From an uncultured bacterium (GTDB lineage Bacteria > Cyanobacteriota > Vampirovibrionia > Gastranaerophilales > Gastranaerophilaceae): a DNA stretch of 14,644 bases. Under the pieces are notes generated by a model. The model was not told the origin of the DNA and did not search any database. It worked only from the letters and a program-made list of their open reading frames with translations. The DNA lies in assembly GCA_900553895.1 (NCBI GenBank), contig USFB01000044.1:1-14644 (forward strand), written 5' to 3'. Made by a program: the position numbers and the translations under genes. Below are positions 7,737-14,506 of the stretch, one piece after another. Within the stretch, counting starts at the first letter, position 1. The number at the start of each line of letters is the position of its first letter.

Positions 7737-9122
7737 CTATATTACTTTTAATGCTTGCTTAATCTCCCTTATGGCAGTTGCAATTTCTCTATTAGTTTCT
7801 TTGTCTTTTTTTACTTTTTCATAAGCATACATAATTGTTGTATGTTTTTTGCTATAAAATTCTGCAATATTTTCAAAACTTTGATTTGTAATTTCACGAC
7901 ACATGAAAATTGATAAATGCCTTGCTGTAGCAACTTTTTGTCCTCTTGCCGTGCCTTTTAAATCTTCAACATTTACATCATAATAACTTGCTGTAACTCT
8001 TGCGATTTTGTCAAAGCTTATTTCGTTTTCTGCTGAATTGCATTTCAGAACATCTTTTGCTAATGATAAAGTTAGCGGTTGTTCGGTTATTTCGGCATAA
8101 GCACAAACTTTTGTAAACGCACCTTCTAATTCCCTTACGTTTTTAAAGAAATTTTGAGCAATATAAAGAAGTGCTTTTTCTTCAAATTCTAAATCATTGT
8201 CATTTGCAAGTTTCTTAATAATTTCAAATCTTGTTTCCAAATCCGGCGGAATCAACTCTAACATCAAGCCCATCTCAAACCTTGAACATAAAGCTTCCGT
8301 CAATTTTGGAATATCTTTCGGAACTCGGTCCGAAGTAATAACAATCTGTTTACCTTTGTTATATAGGCTGTCAAACGTGTATTGTAAATTTTCCATTGAT
8401 TTCATTTTAGATTCAATAAACTGAATATCGTCAATCAAAATGATGTCAATATTTGTATATTTACGGTTGAATTTTGACATGTTTTCAATGTTGTTATTGG
8501 TTTTACGACTATTAGAAATATAATCATTAACATAATCATCGGTTTTTGTGTATTTCACTCTTAATTTAGGATTGTTAAATATTGTATAGTGACCGATTGC
8601 TTGCATCAAATGAGTCTTTCCTAAACCAGAATTACCGTAAATAAATAACGGATTATATTTCGTTGCGGGATTTTCAGCAACTGCTTTTGCAACTTTGTAT
8701 GCAAATTCGTTATTTTCACCAACAACAAAATTTTCAAATTTGTATTTCAAATTAAGATTAGAAGAAGATTGCATGTTACTTAAATTTTCCATAGCCATCT
8801 CTTTTAAATTATTTTCGCTAATCTTTTTTTGAATCTTTTCAGTTTCTTTTTTTAAAACTTTAGCTGCATTTTCATCGTAAATAATTACAAATCTTGCATT
8901 TTTTTCACCGGACACTTTTTGCAAAGCGTGATTCATCTGCTCAAGATAATTACGTCTTAATAAATCACGTCCCATCATCTGACCAGTTACAACTGTCAAT
9001 ACGCCCTTATCATAGCCTGAAACTTCAAGCGGATAAATCCAAGGATGAACATTTTCCGGCAGAATACTTATTAATTCTTCCTTAACTTGCCCCCAAAAGC
9101 GTTTTAACTCGATATTTTCCAT
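7737..9122 (-). CDS. dnaA: Chromosomal replication initiator protein DnaA
   Basis: AAA+ ATPase that binds DnaA boxes at oriC and opens the origin. All four domains are visible in 461 aa: domain I (1-85, with FWGQVKEELISILPENVHPWI), a charged linker (86-125), the AAA+ domain with Walker A GNSGLGKT (163-170), Walker B IILIDD (227-232) and the SRFE sensor/arginine region (290-293), and the C-terminal DNA-binding domain (about 370-461). The helix-turn-helix signature is present but its DNA-contact motif reads SKKHTT (424-429) where most DnaA proteins have GRDHTT or GRDHST. The ATG lies 34 bp after tRNA-Cys with no terminator between, so the two are probably co-transcribed. dnaN is not adjacent and no DnaA-box cluster is visible, so this is not evidently the origin. 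Confidence 0.97.
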   Translation of the reverse strand: MENIELKRFWGQVKEELISILPENVHPWIYPLEVSGYDKGVLTVVTGQMMGRDLLRRNYLEQMNHALQKVSGEKNARFVIIYDENAAKVLKKETEKIQKKISENNLKEMAMENLSNMQSSSNLNLKYKFENFVVGENNEFAYKVAKAVAENPATKYNPLFIYGNSGLGKTHLMQAIGHYTIFNNPKLRVKYTKTDDYVNDYISNSRKTNNNIENMSKFNRKYTNIDIILIDDIQFIESKMKSMENLQYTFDSLYNKGKQIVITSDRVPKDIPKLTEALCSRFEMGLMLELIPPDLETRFEIIKKLANDNDLEFEEKALLYIAQNFFKNVRELEGAFTKVCAYAEITEQPLTLSLAKDVLKCNSAENEISFDKIARVTASYYDVNVEDLKGTARGQKVATARHLSIFMCREITNQSFENIAEFYSKKHTTIMYAYEKVKKDKETNREIATAIREIKQALKVI

Positions 9123-9156
9123 ATAACTCTATATTGATTTGCTAAATAAATAAAAA

Positions 9157-9227
9157 AGGCGACACCCAGATTCGAACTGGGGATAAAAGCTTTGCAGGCT
9201 TCTGCCTTACCACTTGGCCATGTCGCC
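9157..9227 (-). tRNA. tRNA-Cys (anticodon GCA)
   Basis: The minus strand folds as a complete cloverleaf: acceptor stem GGCGACA / TGTCGCC, a 5-bp anticodon stem GAAGC/GCTTT with loop CTGCAAA (anticodon GCA), and a T-arm with TTCGAAT. The discriminator base is U73, as required for cysteinyl-tRNA synthetase. No CCA is encoded. It is read toward dnaA. Confidence 0.95.
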
Positions 9228-9240
9228 GTATGTCTATATT

Positions 9241-9269
9241 ATTATAAACATTGAACATTTGCAAGTAAA
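9241..9269 (-). promoter_or_regulatory. Promoter of tRNA-Cys and probably dnaA
   Basis: On the minus strand, TTTACT (9269-9264) is followed after 17 bp by a perfect TATAAT (9246-9241). The predicted start lies about 7 nt before the tRNA. A second overlapping option uses TTGCAA with TAATAT. The promoter sits in AT-rich DNA abutting the methyltransferase remnant. Confidence 0.6.
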
Positions 9270-9295
9270 AGTTTTACTCTTTTTTATATAGTTTT

Positions 9296-9565
9296 ATTGT
9301 TTTATTTGCTGGAATTTGTGGTATCCGTTTAGGATTTGAAGCTGTGGGAGGGCACTGTGTATTTTCTTCTGAATTTAATGAAGACACCTGTACTACATAT
9401 GAAGCTAATTTCGGAGAGCACCCTTCTGTTGATATAACCAAAATTCACGCTAAAGACATAACAGATTTTGATATTTTATTAGGTAATTTTCCTTGTCAAG
9501 CATTTTCTATAATTTACAAGAAAGAAGGATTTGCTAACGAAACCGTTTTCAATACATTTCTTTAA
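9296..9565 (+). pseudogene. Remnant of a C5-cytosine DNA methyltransferase (Dcm type)
   Basis: About 90 codons encode the N-terminal third of a 5-methylcytosine methyltransferase. LFAGICGIRLGFEAVGG is the S-adenosylmethionine-binding motif I (usual FAGxGG; the fourth key Gly is Cys here). CVFSSEFNEDTC and TYEANFGE are the region-II pattern, and DFDILLGNFPCQAFS contains motif IV with the catalytic Cys of PCQ. Similarity begins abruptly at 9296 without a start codon and fades after GFANET, shortly before a TAA at 9563-9565. Roughly 200 or more C-terminal residues, including target recognition, are missing. It has no promoter or ribosome site and runs opposite to the flanking tRNA genes. It is a decayed relic of a restriction-modification or solitary methylation gene, probably acquired by transfer; ATG 9344 would give only a non-functional 73-aa piece. 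Confidence 0.85.
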
Positions 9566-9595
9566 TAGAACAGGCAAAAGCCTTGAAAATACAAC

Positions 9596-9622
9596 AAAAG
9601 AGCCACACAAGTGGCTCTTTTT
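9596..9622. terminator. Bidirectional intrinsic terminator
   Basis: An 11-bp perfect stem (9596-9606 with 9611-9621) closes a 4-nt ACAA loop, with T-runs on both strands. On the minus strand it lies 10 nt past the end of tRNA-Arg and should end that transcript. On the plus strand it would end anything reading through the methyltransferase remnant. Confidence 0.8.
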
Positions 9623-9631
9623 ACAAAAAAA

Positions 9632-9705
9632 TACGCCTGCCGCGATTCGAACGCGGGACCCTCTGCTTAGAAGGCAGATGCTCTATCCAGCTGAGCTACA
9701 GACGC
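9632..9705 (-). tRNA. tRNA-Arg (anticodon UCU)
   Basis: The minus strand gives a full cloverleaf: D-arm TAGCTCAGCTGGATAGAGCA, anticodon stem TCTGC/GCAGA with loop CTTCTAA (anticodon UCU, reading AGA/AGG), and a T-arm with TTCGAAT. The acceptor stem GCGTCTG / CAGGCGT contains two G-U pairs, including an unusual one at 1:72. No CCA is encoded. It is a single transcription unit between its own promoter and terminator. Confidence 0.94.
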
Positions 9706-9732
9706 ATAAATTTTTATTTAGTTTGTACAACT

Positions 9733-9760
9733 AGAATAACACATCAAACTTTTTTTGCAA
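9733..9760 (-). promoter_or_regulatory. Candidate promoter of tRNA-Arg
   Basis: On the minus strand, TTGCAA (9760-9755), a 16-bp spacer and TATTCT (9738-9733) lie about 28 nt before the tRNA 5' end. Each hexamer matches four or five of six consensus bases. Confidence 0.45.
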
Positions 9761-9804
9761 GAGTTTTTTTAAAAAAGAAAATTATTTTTTTTACTTTTAA
9801 ACAT

Positions 9805-9830
9805 AATAAAAAAGAGCTTTTAAAGCTCTT
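9805..9830 (-). terminator. Orphan minus-strand terminator
   Basis: AAGAGCTT (9812-9819) pairs with AAGCTCTT (9823-9830), and on the minus strand the stem runs into six T's. No minus-strand gene lies upstream of it within reach, since the next locus is on the plus strand. It may be a leftover of a deleted gene. Confidence 0.5.
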
Positions 9831-9881
9831 AAAAAATCCAACTGTATAAGCATCAAAAAGATTTATACAATTATTAAATCC

Positions 9882-9928
9882 AATATATAGCATGATGTCG
9901 ATTACCCGACTCGGCTATATATTTTTTT
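9882..9928 (+). terminator. Plus-strand hairpin with T-run
   Basis: A 10-bp perfect outer stem (9882-9891 with 9914-9923) encloses an internal loop and an inner 4-bp stem GTCG/CGAC (9897-9900 with 9907-9910), followed by seven T's (9922-9928). It would insulate the downstream gene from read-through. No intact plus-strand gene precedes it. Confidence 0.55.
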
Positions 9929-10087
9929 AGATTATAGTTTCGCTTAAAACCAACCGGTTTATTTTATTGAAAAAAAATATTATACTCACCAGACGTACAA
10001 TTGTAAATAATTGTAACAATACCTTTCAAAACCCTAAAGTTTTTCAAAAAAATGCCGTAGTACATGATGAAAAGGAAATAAAGTAAG

Positions 10088-10684
10088 ATGTCATTGGATA
10101 AATTTTGGCTACAATCAAATAATGGTAAGCAAATTGATTTGCAAAATCTTAAGGAACTAAAAAAGAGCGACCTTGGAAATAACAACGCCTTAATCCAATT
10201 GTTTAATATATTTGACACCCAGAAAGCAGATGGGACAGCAGGTTCTGATGGAGTTTTAAATAAGTCTGAGTTAACATCACTTTTTAACACATTCAATGCC
10301 GGTGCTAATTCTTTAAAGGGAGCATCAAAGTCTGTATTTGAATTAAATGAAGCAGAGGAATATCTTAATACAACAAAAACTACTAGTAATAAAACATTAA
10401 GTGAAATTGGAGTAAAAGCTGCGGATTTATTTGAATTTTTATCAAATTTTACTCAAAATTCTAATACTCCTGTAAATGTAAATAATGTTGCAAATGATGT
10501 TCATTTAACAGAAGAACAGGCACAAGAAGAGGTGATTTCTACAATATCAGAAGATACTGCTAATGCTAGAACTCTTTTGATGAAGCAAGATAATGGACAT
10601 ATTAGCCAATTGTATAACAAAGCTAAAGAATTGTTTGATTCAGATTTATCTTTATCTAATGTAGAAGAAGCTTTTATGCTTTAA
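10088..10684 (+). CDS. N-terminal part of a large EF-hand-like/calpain-like protein, ended by an in-frame TAA
   Basis: 198 codons with no signal peptide or membrane helix. Residues 36-66 look like an EF-hand-type helix-loop-helix: the loop TAGSDGVLNKSE keeps the Asp5, Gly6, hydrophobic-8 and Glu12 positions but lacks acidic residues 1 and 3, so calcium binding is doubtful. A related half-motif follows (FELNEAEEYL), then a Ser/Thr/Asn-rich stretch and a helical C-terminal part ending EEAFML. AAGGA lies about 11 nt before ATG. The TAA at 10682 is followed in the same frame by 30 open codons leading straight into the 1096-codon frame, so this is most likely the first 15 percent of a 1325-residue protein truncated by a nonsense change, not a separate gene. 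Whether the short product is functional is unknown. Confidence 0.75.
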   Translation: MSLDKFWLQSNNGKQIDLQNLKELKKSDLGNNNALIQLFNIFDTQKADGTAGSDGVLNKSELTSLFNTFNAGANSLKGASKSVFELNEAEEYLNTTKTTSNKTLSEIGVKAADLFEFLSNFTQNSNTPVNVNNVANDVHLTEEQAQEEVISTISEDTANARTLLMKQDNGHISQLYNKAKELFDSDLSLSNVEEAFML

Positions 10685-10774
10685 GAAGAATGTTTAGAAA
10701 ATTTATCTAAAGCAAAAGAAGGCAAATTAAGTAAACGAGAATATTTTTTACAAAATAGAGAACATCTTAAAACA
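10682..10774 (+). other. In-frame stop codon and the open reading frame joining the two halves
   Basis: TAA (10682-10684) sits between two halves in the same frame. The next 30 codons contain no stop and encode a helical segment with KAKEGKLSKREYF, a degenerate EF-hand-like unit resembling NNRGKMSKQEF about 46 residues later and GSDGVLNKSEL upstream. This family resemblance across the stop shows that it is coding sequence. The codon before the stop is CTT and the following context is GAAGAA; CAA (Gln) would be the simplest ancestral codon (a C to T change). Confidence 0.75.
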
Positions 10775-13700
10775 ATGATGAAACGCAGATTGTTTAGAAA
10801 AGATGAAAATACAGGTTTAGATTTTCTTGATAATAATCGTGGCAAAATGTCCAAGCAAGAATTTGCTAAATTTATGGAAGATTATATCAATGAAGAAATT
10901 AATAGGATTGATAGATTAGATAACTTGAACAAAATTCAACACTCTTTGCTCACAATGGGTACAAGTGGTGTAAATGATATGTTAAAAAAATATCAAAAAG
11001 CTGCACAAAATAAACAGAAAACTAATTTTACTCCAGAATCAAAATCTACAAAATTACCATCCAAAACTTCAGCAATTCCACAAAAGTATAATACAACAGA
11101 ACCTATGACATTCAAGGAAGTTTTTGAAATTGAACGCAATCAAGAATATTCAAAAGACAGAGTTGAAGCTTATATTAGCAAAAAACAAAAAACTGATTTT
11201 GCAATAGGTGCTTATAATAAATATCAATCATTTAAAATGAATTCAAGTGAAATTTTAAACGATTATACAAAATCTGTTGCCGGAACATATACTTTCGGTG
11301 GTGGTATGACTGTAGGAGTTCAGCCAAATCCAGAGAAACAAATGCAAAAAGTTTTAGAAGCATTTGAATCATATTATGCAAATCCGATAGATCCAAATTC
11401 TGCAAGAAATGAAATAGAAACATTGATAAAAGATAATAAACTTCCTATTAGTGTTATTCAAATTTCTGATGGCAAATTATCATTAGATTTATCAAAATTA
11501 AAAACAGATACAGAAAAAAATAATGTACTAAATAAATTATTAAAACTTGAAGATACAAAATTGGAGGCAAAACTAAAAACTACACTTGGCGGTGAAGTTG
11601 ATGAAATGTTAGAAATGTTTTCAACTACTACCCAAATTGCTTTTACTAATGCTTATGGACACGATTTTACGAATGAATTGGTTCAAGAAATGTCAGACGA
11701 CAATAAAACAGTAATTCAAAGATATACGAGCAATGCTTCTCAAATTGGTATGGGTTTAACTGTAGTAGGTGGAGTTCTTTGCTTTACTCCGTTAGCAGGT
11801 GTTGGAGCAGCGATGGTAGGTATTGGTAATACTATTGCAATTGGTGGAATGGTAGCTGAAAGCGCATTGGGTTTTGAAGAAGCATTGAGTCGTTCTAATC
11901 TTAATTCGGAAGAAATTAAGGAATTAAGCAAAACTCTTGTTATGAATGCAGGAGGTTTTGTAGTTGGTTTTAAAGCCGGTCAAACAGGTATGAAAGCATT
12001 CAATAAACTGATTGACAAAAAGCTGGCAGAAGTTTTTAAAACAGAAATGGCTAACGGTAATCGAGCAGAAGCTTTGAAACAAGTATTTTCTAACCCTGAA
12101 TATTTAAAAAACTTTATGCAAGCAGCCGGAGTGAAATTAAGTGCTGATTTTGTGATTTCTTATGCTGGTGATTTGGCAATGATGGGAATCCTTGATACTA
12201 ATGACGATTGGAAATCTCTACTTCAATCTAACTTGATTGGTATTATGACAAGTATGGGTGGAGATTTGAAAAATGTTGCAAATTTAGGAATTAAAGGCAA
12301 TAAAGCCAAAACTATACAATCAGAAGGAGCAATAAATAACAAGGTTCAAGAATTATCGGATTTGCACAATGATACTGAATTGAAAAATGTAGAAGACAAA
12401 AGTCGTATCACTAAAGATGAAGCTATTTCAATGCTAGCCGATAAAATTCAGAAAAAAACAAATGTTTTCGAGTTACGTGAGCTAATACAATATAGTGTTA
12501 AACGCAGTAATGGTTTTTTTATTTTCTACAGTAATGGAATGAAATACCGTGTTGAATATGACAAAAAAGGTTATATCACTGGTTTTACAACTCTCAAAAA
12601 TAAAGAAATCTCTCATTATAATTATGATTCAAATGGTAGTGCATTAAAAGTCAATGCAGATGAGTATCATTATACTGGTTCTGTGGATGAAAATGCAAAT
12701 TATATTTTGTCAAAACAAGAAATCCCAGAAGACATTGCAAAGTTAATGTTTGAAAATGACTATGCTTTTGCAAAAGATGATATAGATGCAATGATAAGTT
12801 TGATAAAAGATGAGAAAGATTGGGCGATTGTAAAAAAGATTTTGTCAACAAAAGGTAGTCCTACTACTTGGAAAAGAGCTGTAGGTAATTTGATAGGAGC
12901 TTCTACTACTAGATATACAGCACAAGACCTCTTAGCAATATTAAAATCTGAAGAAGCAAAAGATTATGTAAAAAAATGTATAAAAAATAATAGATATTGC
13001 AATAAAGATAAGATATCTGATATTGTTAATGTGGCAAAGGTTTCAAAAACTACTTTTGCAGAAACACAAGATTTGAGATATCAAATACAGGATATTACAT
13101 TGGATAATATTGTTGATGTTATAAAAGAATACAACAGTAATCTAAATATAAAAGATGTAATAAATAAGAAAATTCCTGACGGTGAAGTTGGGAATATTAA
13201 CGGACAAATATTTTGCAGAAATGGTGATTCATTAATAAAAATAAATATGTCAAAAAATACATTCGAAACATTATTTCCTATATCAGAAAGATATAATATC
13301 AAACAAGGAAATATAGGTGATTGTTGGCTTATTAGTGATATTTGCGGCATAATGTCAACTTCGGAAGGTAGAGCAAATATCTATTCTTTGTTTAGAGAGG
13401 AAAATGGCAATATTTTTGTAAAACTGCCGAATAATAATATAGAAGTTTGTTTTGATTTACAAGAGTGGAAAAAACTTAAAACTGATGGTTTGTCAAAAGC
13501 TTCTGATGGAATCAGAATGTTAGAACAAACATTGGCATTTAATAGAAATGAATATTCAGATAAACCAGTGATAAAACAAGCAAATAACTCAAAAGAAATA
13601 AATAAAGCATTAAAAACTTTAGAAGGTGGACAAATTGGCGGAGGAATAAGTTATTTAATTCCTCAAAAAGGTCGTAAACACTGTATGTTCTATAATGTAG

Positions 13701-14065
13701 AAAATAATAGTGTGTCTAAATCATTGAAGCAACAAAAAAATGATTTAGATGTAATCTTAGATGAAATCAATACATTTTTACAAAGTAATAAAAACGCAGT
13801 ATGCCCTATTACTTTTTCCAAAGGTTTTACATTGAATGGATATAGAATTGAAGGAAGTCATGCTTGTAGGCTAATTGGTTATAATAAAGTTACTCAGTGT
13901 GTAAAATTTGTAAATCCTCACAATGGAAACCAAATAGCAGAAATTCCGCTAGATATTTTTGTAAAAACAGCAAAAGATATCAATTTGTACGATATAACAA
14001 CTAAGAATAAAACTTATAATTTTTCTGCAAAAAAATTAAACCAAGACGGTGCAATATACATTTAA
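10775..14065 (+). CDS. Large calpain-like (C2 family) cysteine protease, C-terminal part of a broken gene
   Basis: 1096 residues from ATG 10775, which has no ribosome site and is probably not the native start. In order: an EF-hand-like remnant (DNNRGKMSKQEF, near 25), a helical charged region, a glycine-rich hydrophobic stretch (about 325-362) that could form a membrane hairpin, a second mixed helical region (about 388-510), a tyrosine-rich beta segment (YDKKGYITGF, YNYDSNGS, near 590-625) resembling secreted-repeat proteins, and a C-terminal calpain domain (about 830-1080). Its triad is complete: C850 in QGNIGDCWLIS, H1029 in GSHACRLIGYN and N1047 in KFVNPHNGNQ, with calpain-like spacing. 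Calpains are papain-fold intracellular or secreted proteases; bacterial ones are sparsely studied. Substrate, export route and role are unknown. An effector or host-interaction role is only a guess. Confidence 0.8.
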   Translation: MMKRRLFRKDENTGLDFLDNNRGKMSKQEFAKFMEDYINEEINRIDRLDNLNKIQHSLLTMGTSGVNDMLKKYQKAAQNKQKTNFTPESKSTKLPSKTSAIPQKYNTTEPMTFKEVFEIERNQEYSKDRVEAYISKKQKTDFAIGAYNKYQSFKMNSSEILNDYTKSVAGTYTFGGGMTVGVQPNPEKQMQKVLEAFESYYANPIDPNSARNEIETLIKDNKLPISVIQISDGKLSLDLSKLKTDTEKNNVLNKLLKLEDTKLEAKLKTTLGGEVDEMLEMFSTTTQIAFTNAYGHDFTNELVQEMSDDNKTVIQRYTSNASQIGMGLTVVGGVLCFTPLAGVGAAMVGIGNTIAIGGMVAESALGFEEALSRSNLNSEEIKELSKTLVMNAGGFVVGFKAGQTGMKAFNKLIDKKLAEVFKTEMANGNRAEALKQVFSNPEYLKNFMQAAGVKLSADFVISYAGDLAMMGILDTNDDWKSLLQSNLIGIMTSMGGDLKNVANLGIKGNKAKTIQSEGAINNKVQELSDLHNDTELKNVEDKSRITKDEAISMLADKIQKKTNVFELRELIQYSVKRSNGFFIFYSNGMKYRVEYDKKGYITGFTTLKNKEISHYNYDSNGSALKVNADEYHYTGSVDENANYILSKQEIPEDIAKLMFENDYAFAKDDIDAMISLIKDEKDWAIVKKILSTKGSPTTWKRAVGNLIGASTTRYTAQDLLAILKSEEAKDYVKKCIKNNRYCNKDKISDIVNVAKVSKTTFAETQDLRYQIQDITLDNIVDVIKEYNSNLNIKDVINKKIPDGEVGNINGQIFCRNGDSLIKINMSKNTFETLFPISERYNIKQGNIGDCWLISDICGIMSTSEGRANIYSLFREENGNIFVKLPNNNIEVCFDLQEWKKLKTDGLSKASDGIRMLEQTLAFNRNEYSDKPVIKQANNSKEINKALKTLEGGQIGGGISYLIPQKGRKHCMFYNVENNSVSKSLKQQKNDLDVILDEINTFLQSNKNAVCPITFSKGFTLNGYRIEGSHACRLIGYNKVTQCVKFVNPHNGNQIAEIPLDIFVKTAKDINLYDITTKNKTYNFSAKKLNQDGAIYI

Positions 14066-14107
14066 GTTAGAATAGAAGTCTTACTAAAACGTGCAAGTAG
14101 TGAGTAG

Positions 14108-14138
14108 GTCGTGTTCAACAATTTTCATTGAACACGAC
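14108..14138. repeat. 11-bp perfect inverted repeat downstream of the protease gene
   Basis: GTCGTGTTCAA (14108-14118) and TTGAACACGAC (14128-14138) surround a 9-nt loop. No T-run follows on either strand, so it is not a standard intrinsic terminator. It may protect the 3' end of the mRNA or bind a protein. Confidence 0.5.
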
Positions 14139-14194
14139 AATAATGTAGAACATTTTATCAAATAAACACGATACTAGTTTATTCATTTTAATTT

Positions 14195-14212
14195 GGTGCA
14201 AAAATTTGCACC
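14195..14212. repeat. Short inverted repeat
   Basis: GGTGCAAA and TTTGCACC form a tight hairpin 60 nt after the previous inverted repeat, with no T-run. The stretch 14066-14249 otherwise holds no gene that I can support. Confidence 0.35.
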
Positions 14213-14249
14213 CTACGTTTTTACTTTCAGCCCAACAAAACCTAACAAA

Positions 14250-14289
14250 AAAAAGAGATAAACTGAAATCCATCAATTTATCTCTTTTT
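14250..14289. terminator. Bidirectional terminator between the rRNA operon and the protease gene
   Basis: A 13-bp perfect stem (14250-14262 with 14277-14289, core AGAGATAAA/TTTATCTCT) has a 14-nt loop and T-rich flanks on both strands. On the minus strand it lies about 12 nt past the 5S gene and ends in eight T's, so it should terminate the rRNA operon. On the plus strand it can also stop protease transcripts. Confidence 0.75.
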
Positions 14290-14301
14290 CTTAAATTAGA
14301 T

Positions 14302-14416
14302 GTTGGCAACGTGCTATCTTCCCAGGAAGTGGCCCTCCAAGTATTTTCGCCTCTGCAGGTCTTTACGACCGTGTTCGGGATGGGAACGGGTGGTTTACCT
14401 GCGATTGGTCACCAAC
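14302..14416 (-). rRNA. rrf: 5S ribosomal RNA
   Basis: The minus strand reads as a complete 5S rRNA of about 115 nt. The terminal helix is GTTGG / CCAAC, with the conserved CACCCGTTCCCATCCCGAAC in loop B/C and the late GGGAAGATAGCACG segment. Ends are set by the terminal helix and may be off by one or two bases. It follows 23S and precedes the operon terminator. Confidence 0.93.
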
Positions 14417-14450
14417 AAACTTGTCGTTTGCTGTTACCGATTATTCTCGG

Positions 14451-14469
14451 CTTCAGCTATACGCTGAAG
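14451..14469 (-). other. Hairpin in the 23S-5S spacer
   Basis: CTTCAGC (14451-14457) pairs with GCTGAAG (14463-14469) around a 5-nt loop, within the roughly 90-nt spacer between 23S and 5S. A position like this suits an rRNA-processing signal; the role is inferred. Confidence 0.35.
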
Positions 14470-14506
14470 ATTGCATAAAATATAATCATCAATTTTTAAC
14501 TTTTTT

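Larger units (their letters stand above)
9706..10087. other. Gene-free intergenic region between tRNA-Arg and the calpain-like locus
   Basis: I find no convincing gene in these 382 bases. They hold the tRNA-Arg promoter, a minus-strand terminator-like hairpin (9805-9830), a plus-strand hairpin with T-run (9882-9928), and AT-rich leader DNA of the following gene. In that leader AATTGTAA occurs twice in tandem, 10 nt apart at about 10000-10018. The two terminators point away from each other and no gene that would use them is left, which suggests lost material. Confidence 0.5.

Noticed and set aside
9160..9240. Possible DnaA box (TTATCCCCA on the minus strand, one mismatch from consensus) next to dnaA, hinting at oriC
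   Set aside because: The match lies in the variable/T-stem part of tRNA-Cys and is explained by the tRNA fold. No other boxes cluster here.
9531..9849. Two plus-strand open frames crossing the tRNA-Arg gene
   Set aside because: They read antisense through the tRNA and terminator hairpins, have no ribosome sites and show no protein-like pattern.
9964..10296. A 110-codon minus-strand frame that the orphan terminator at 9805-9830 might serve
   Set aside because: It overlaps the start of the plus-strand protease locus on the opposite strand, has no clear ribosome site and looks like a shadow.
10682..10684. Stop-codon reassignment or selenocysteine at the interrupting codon
   Set aside because: TAA is not a selenocysteine codon, and TAA is used as a normal terminator elsewhere in the window (for example the pilin and LOG genes).
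14206..14478. A 90-codon plus-strand frame at the right end
   Set aside because: It is antisense to 5S rRNA and its spacer; the composition follows the rRNA, not a protein.
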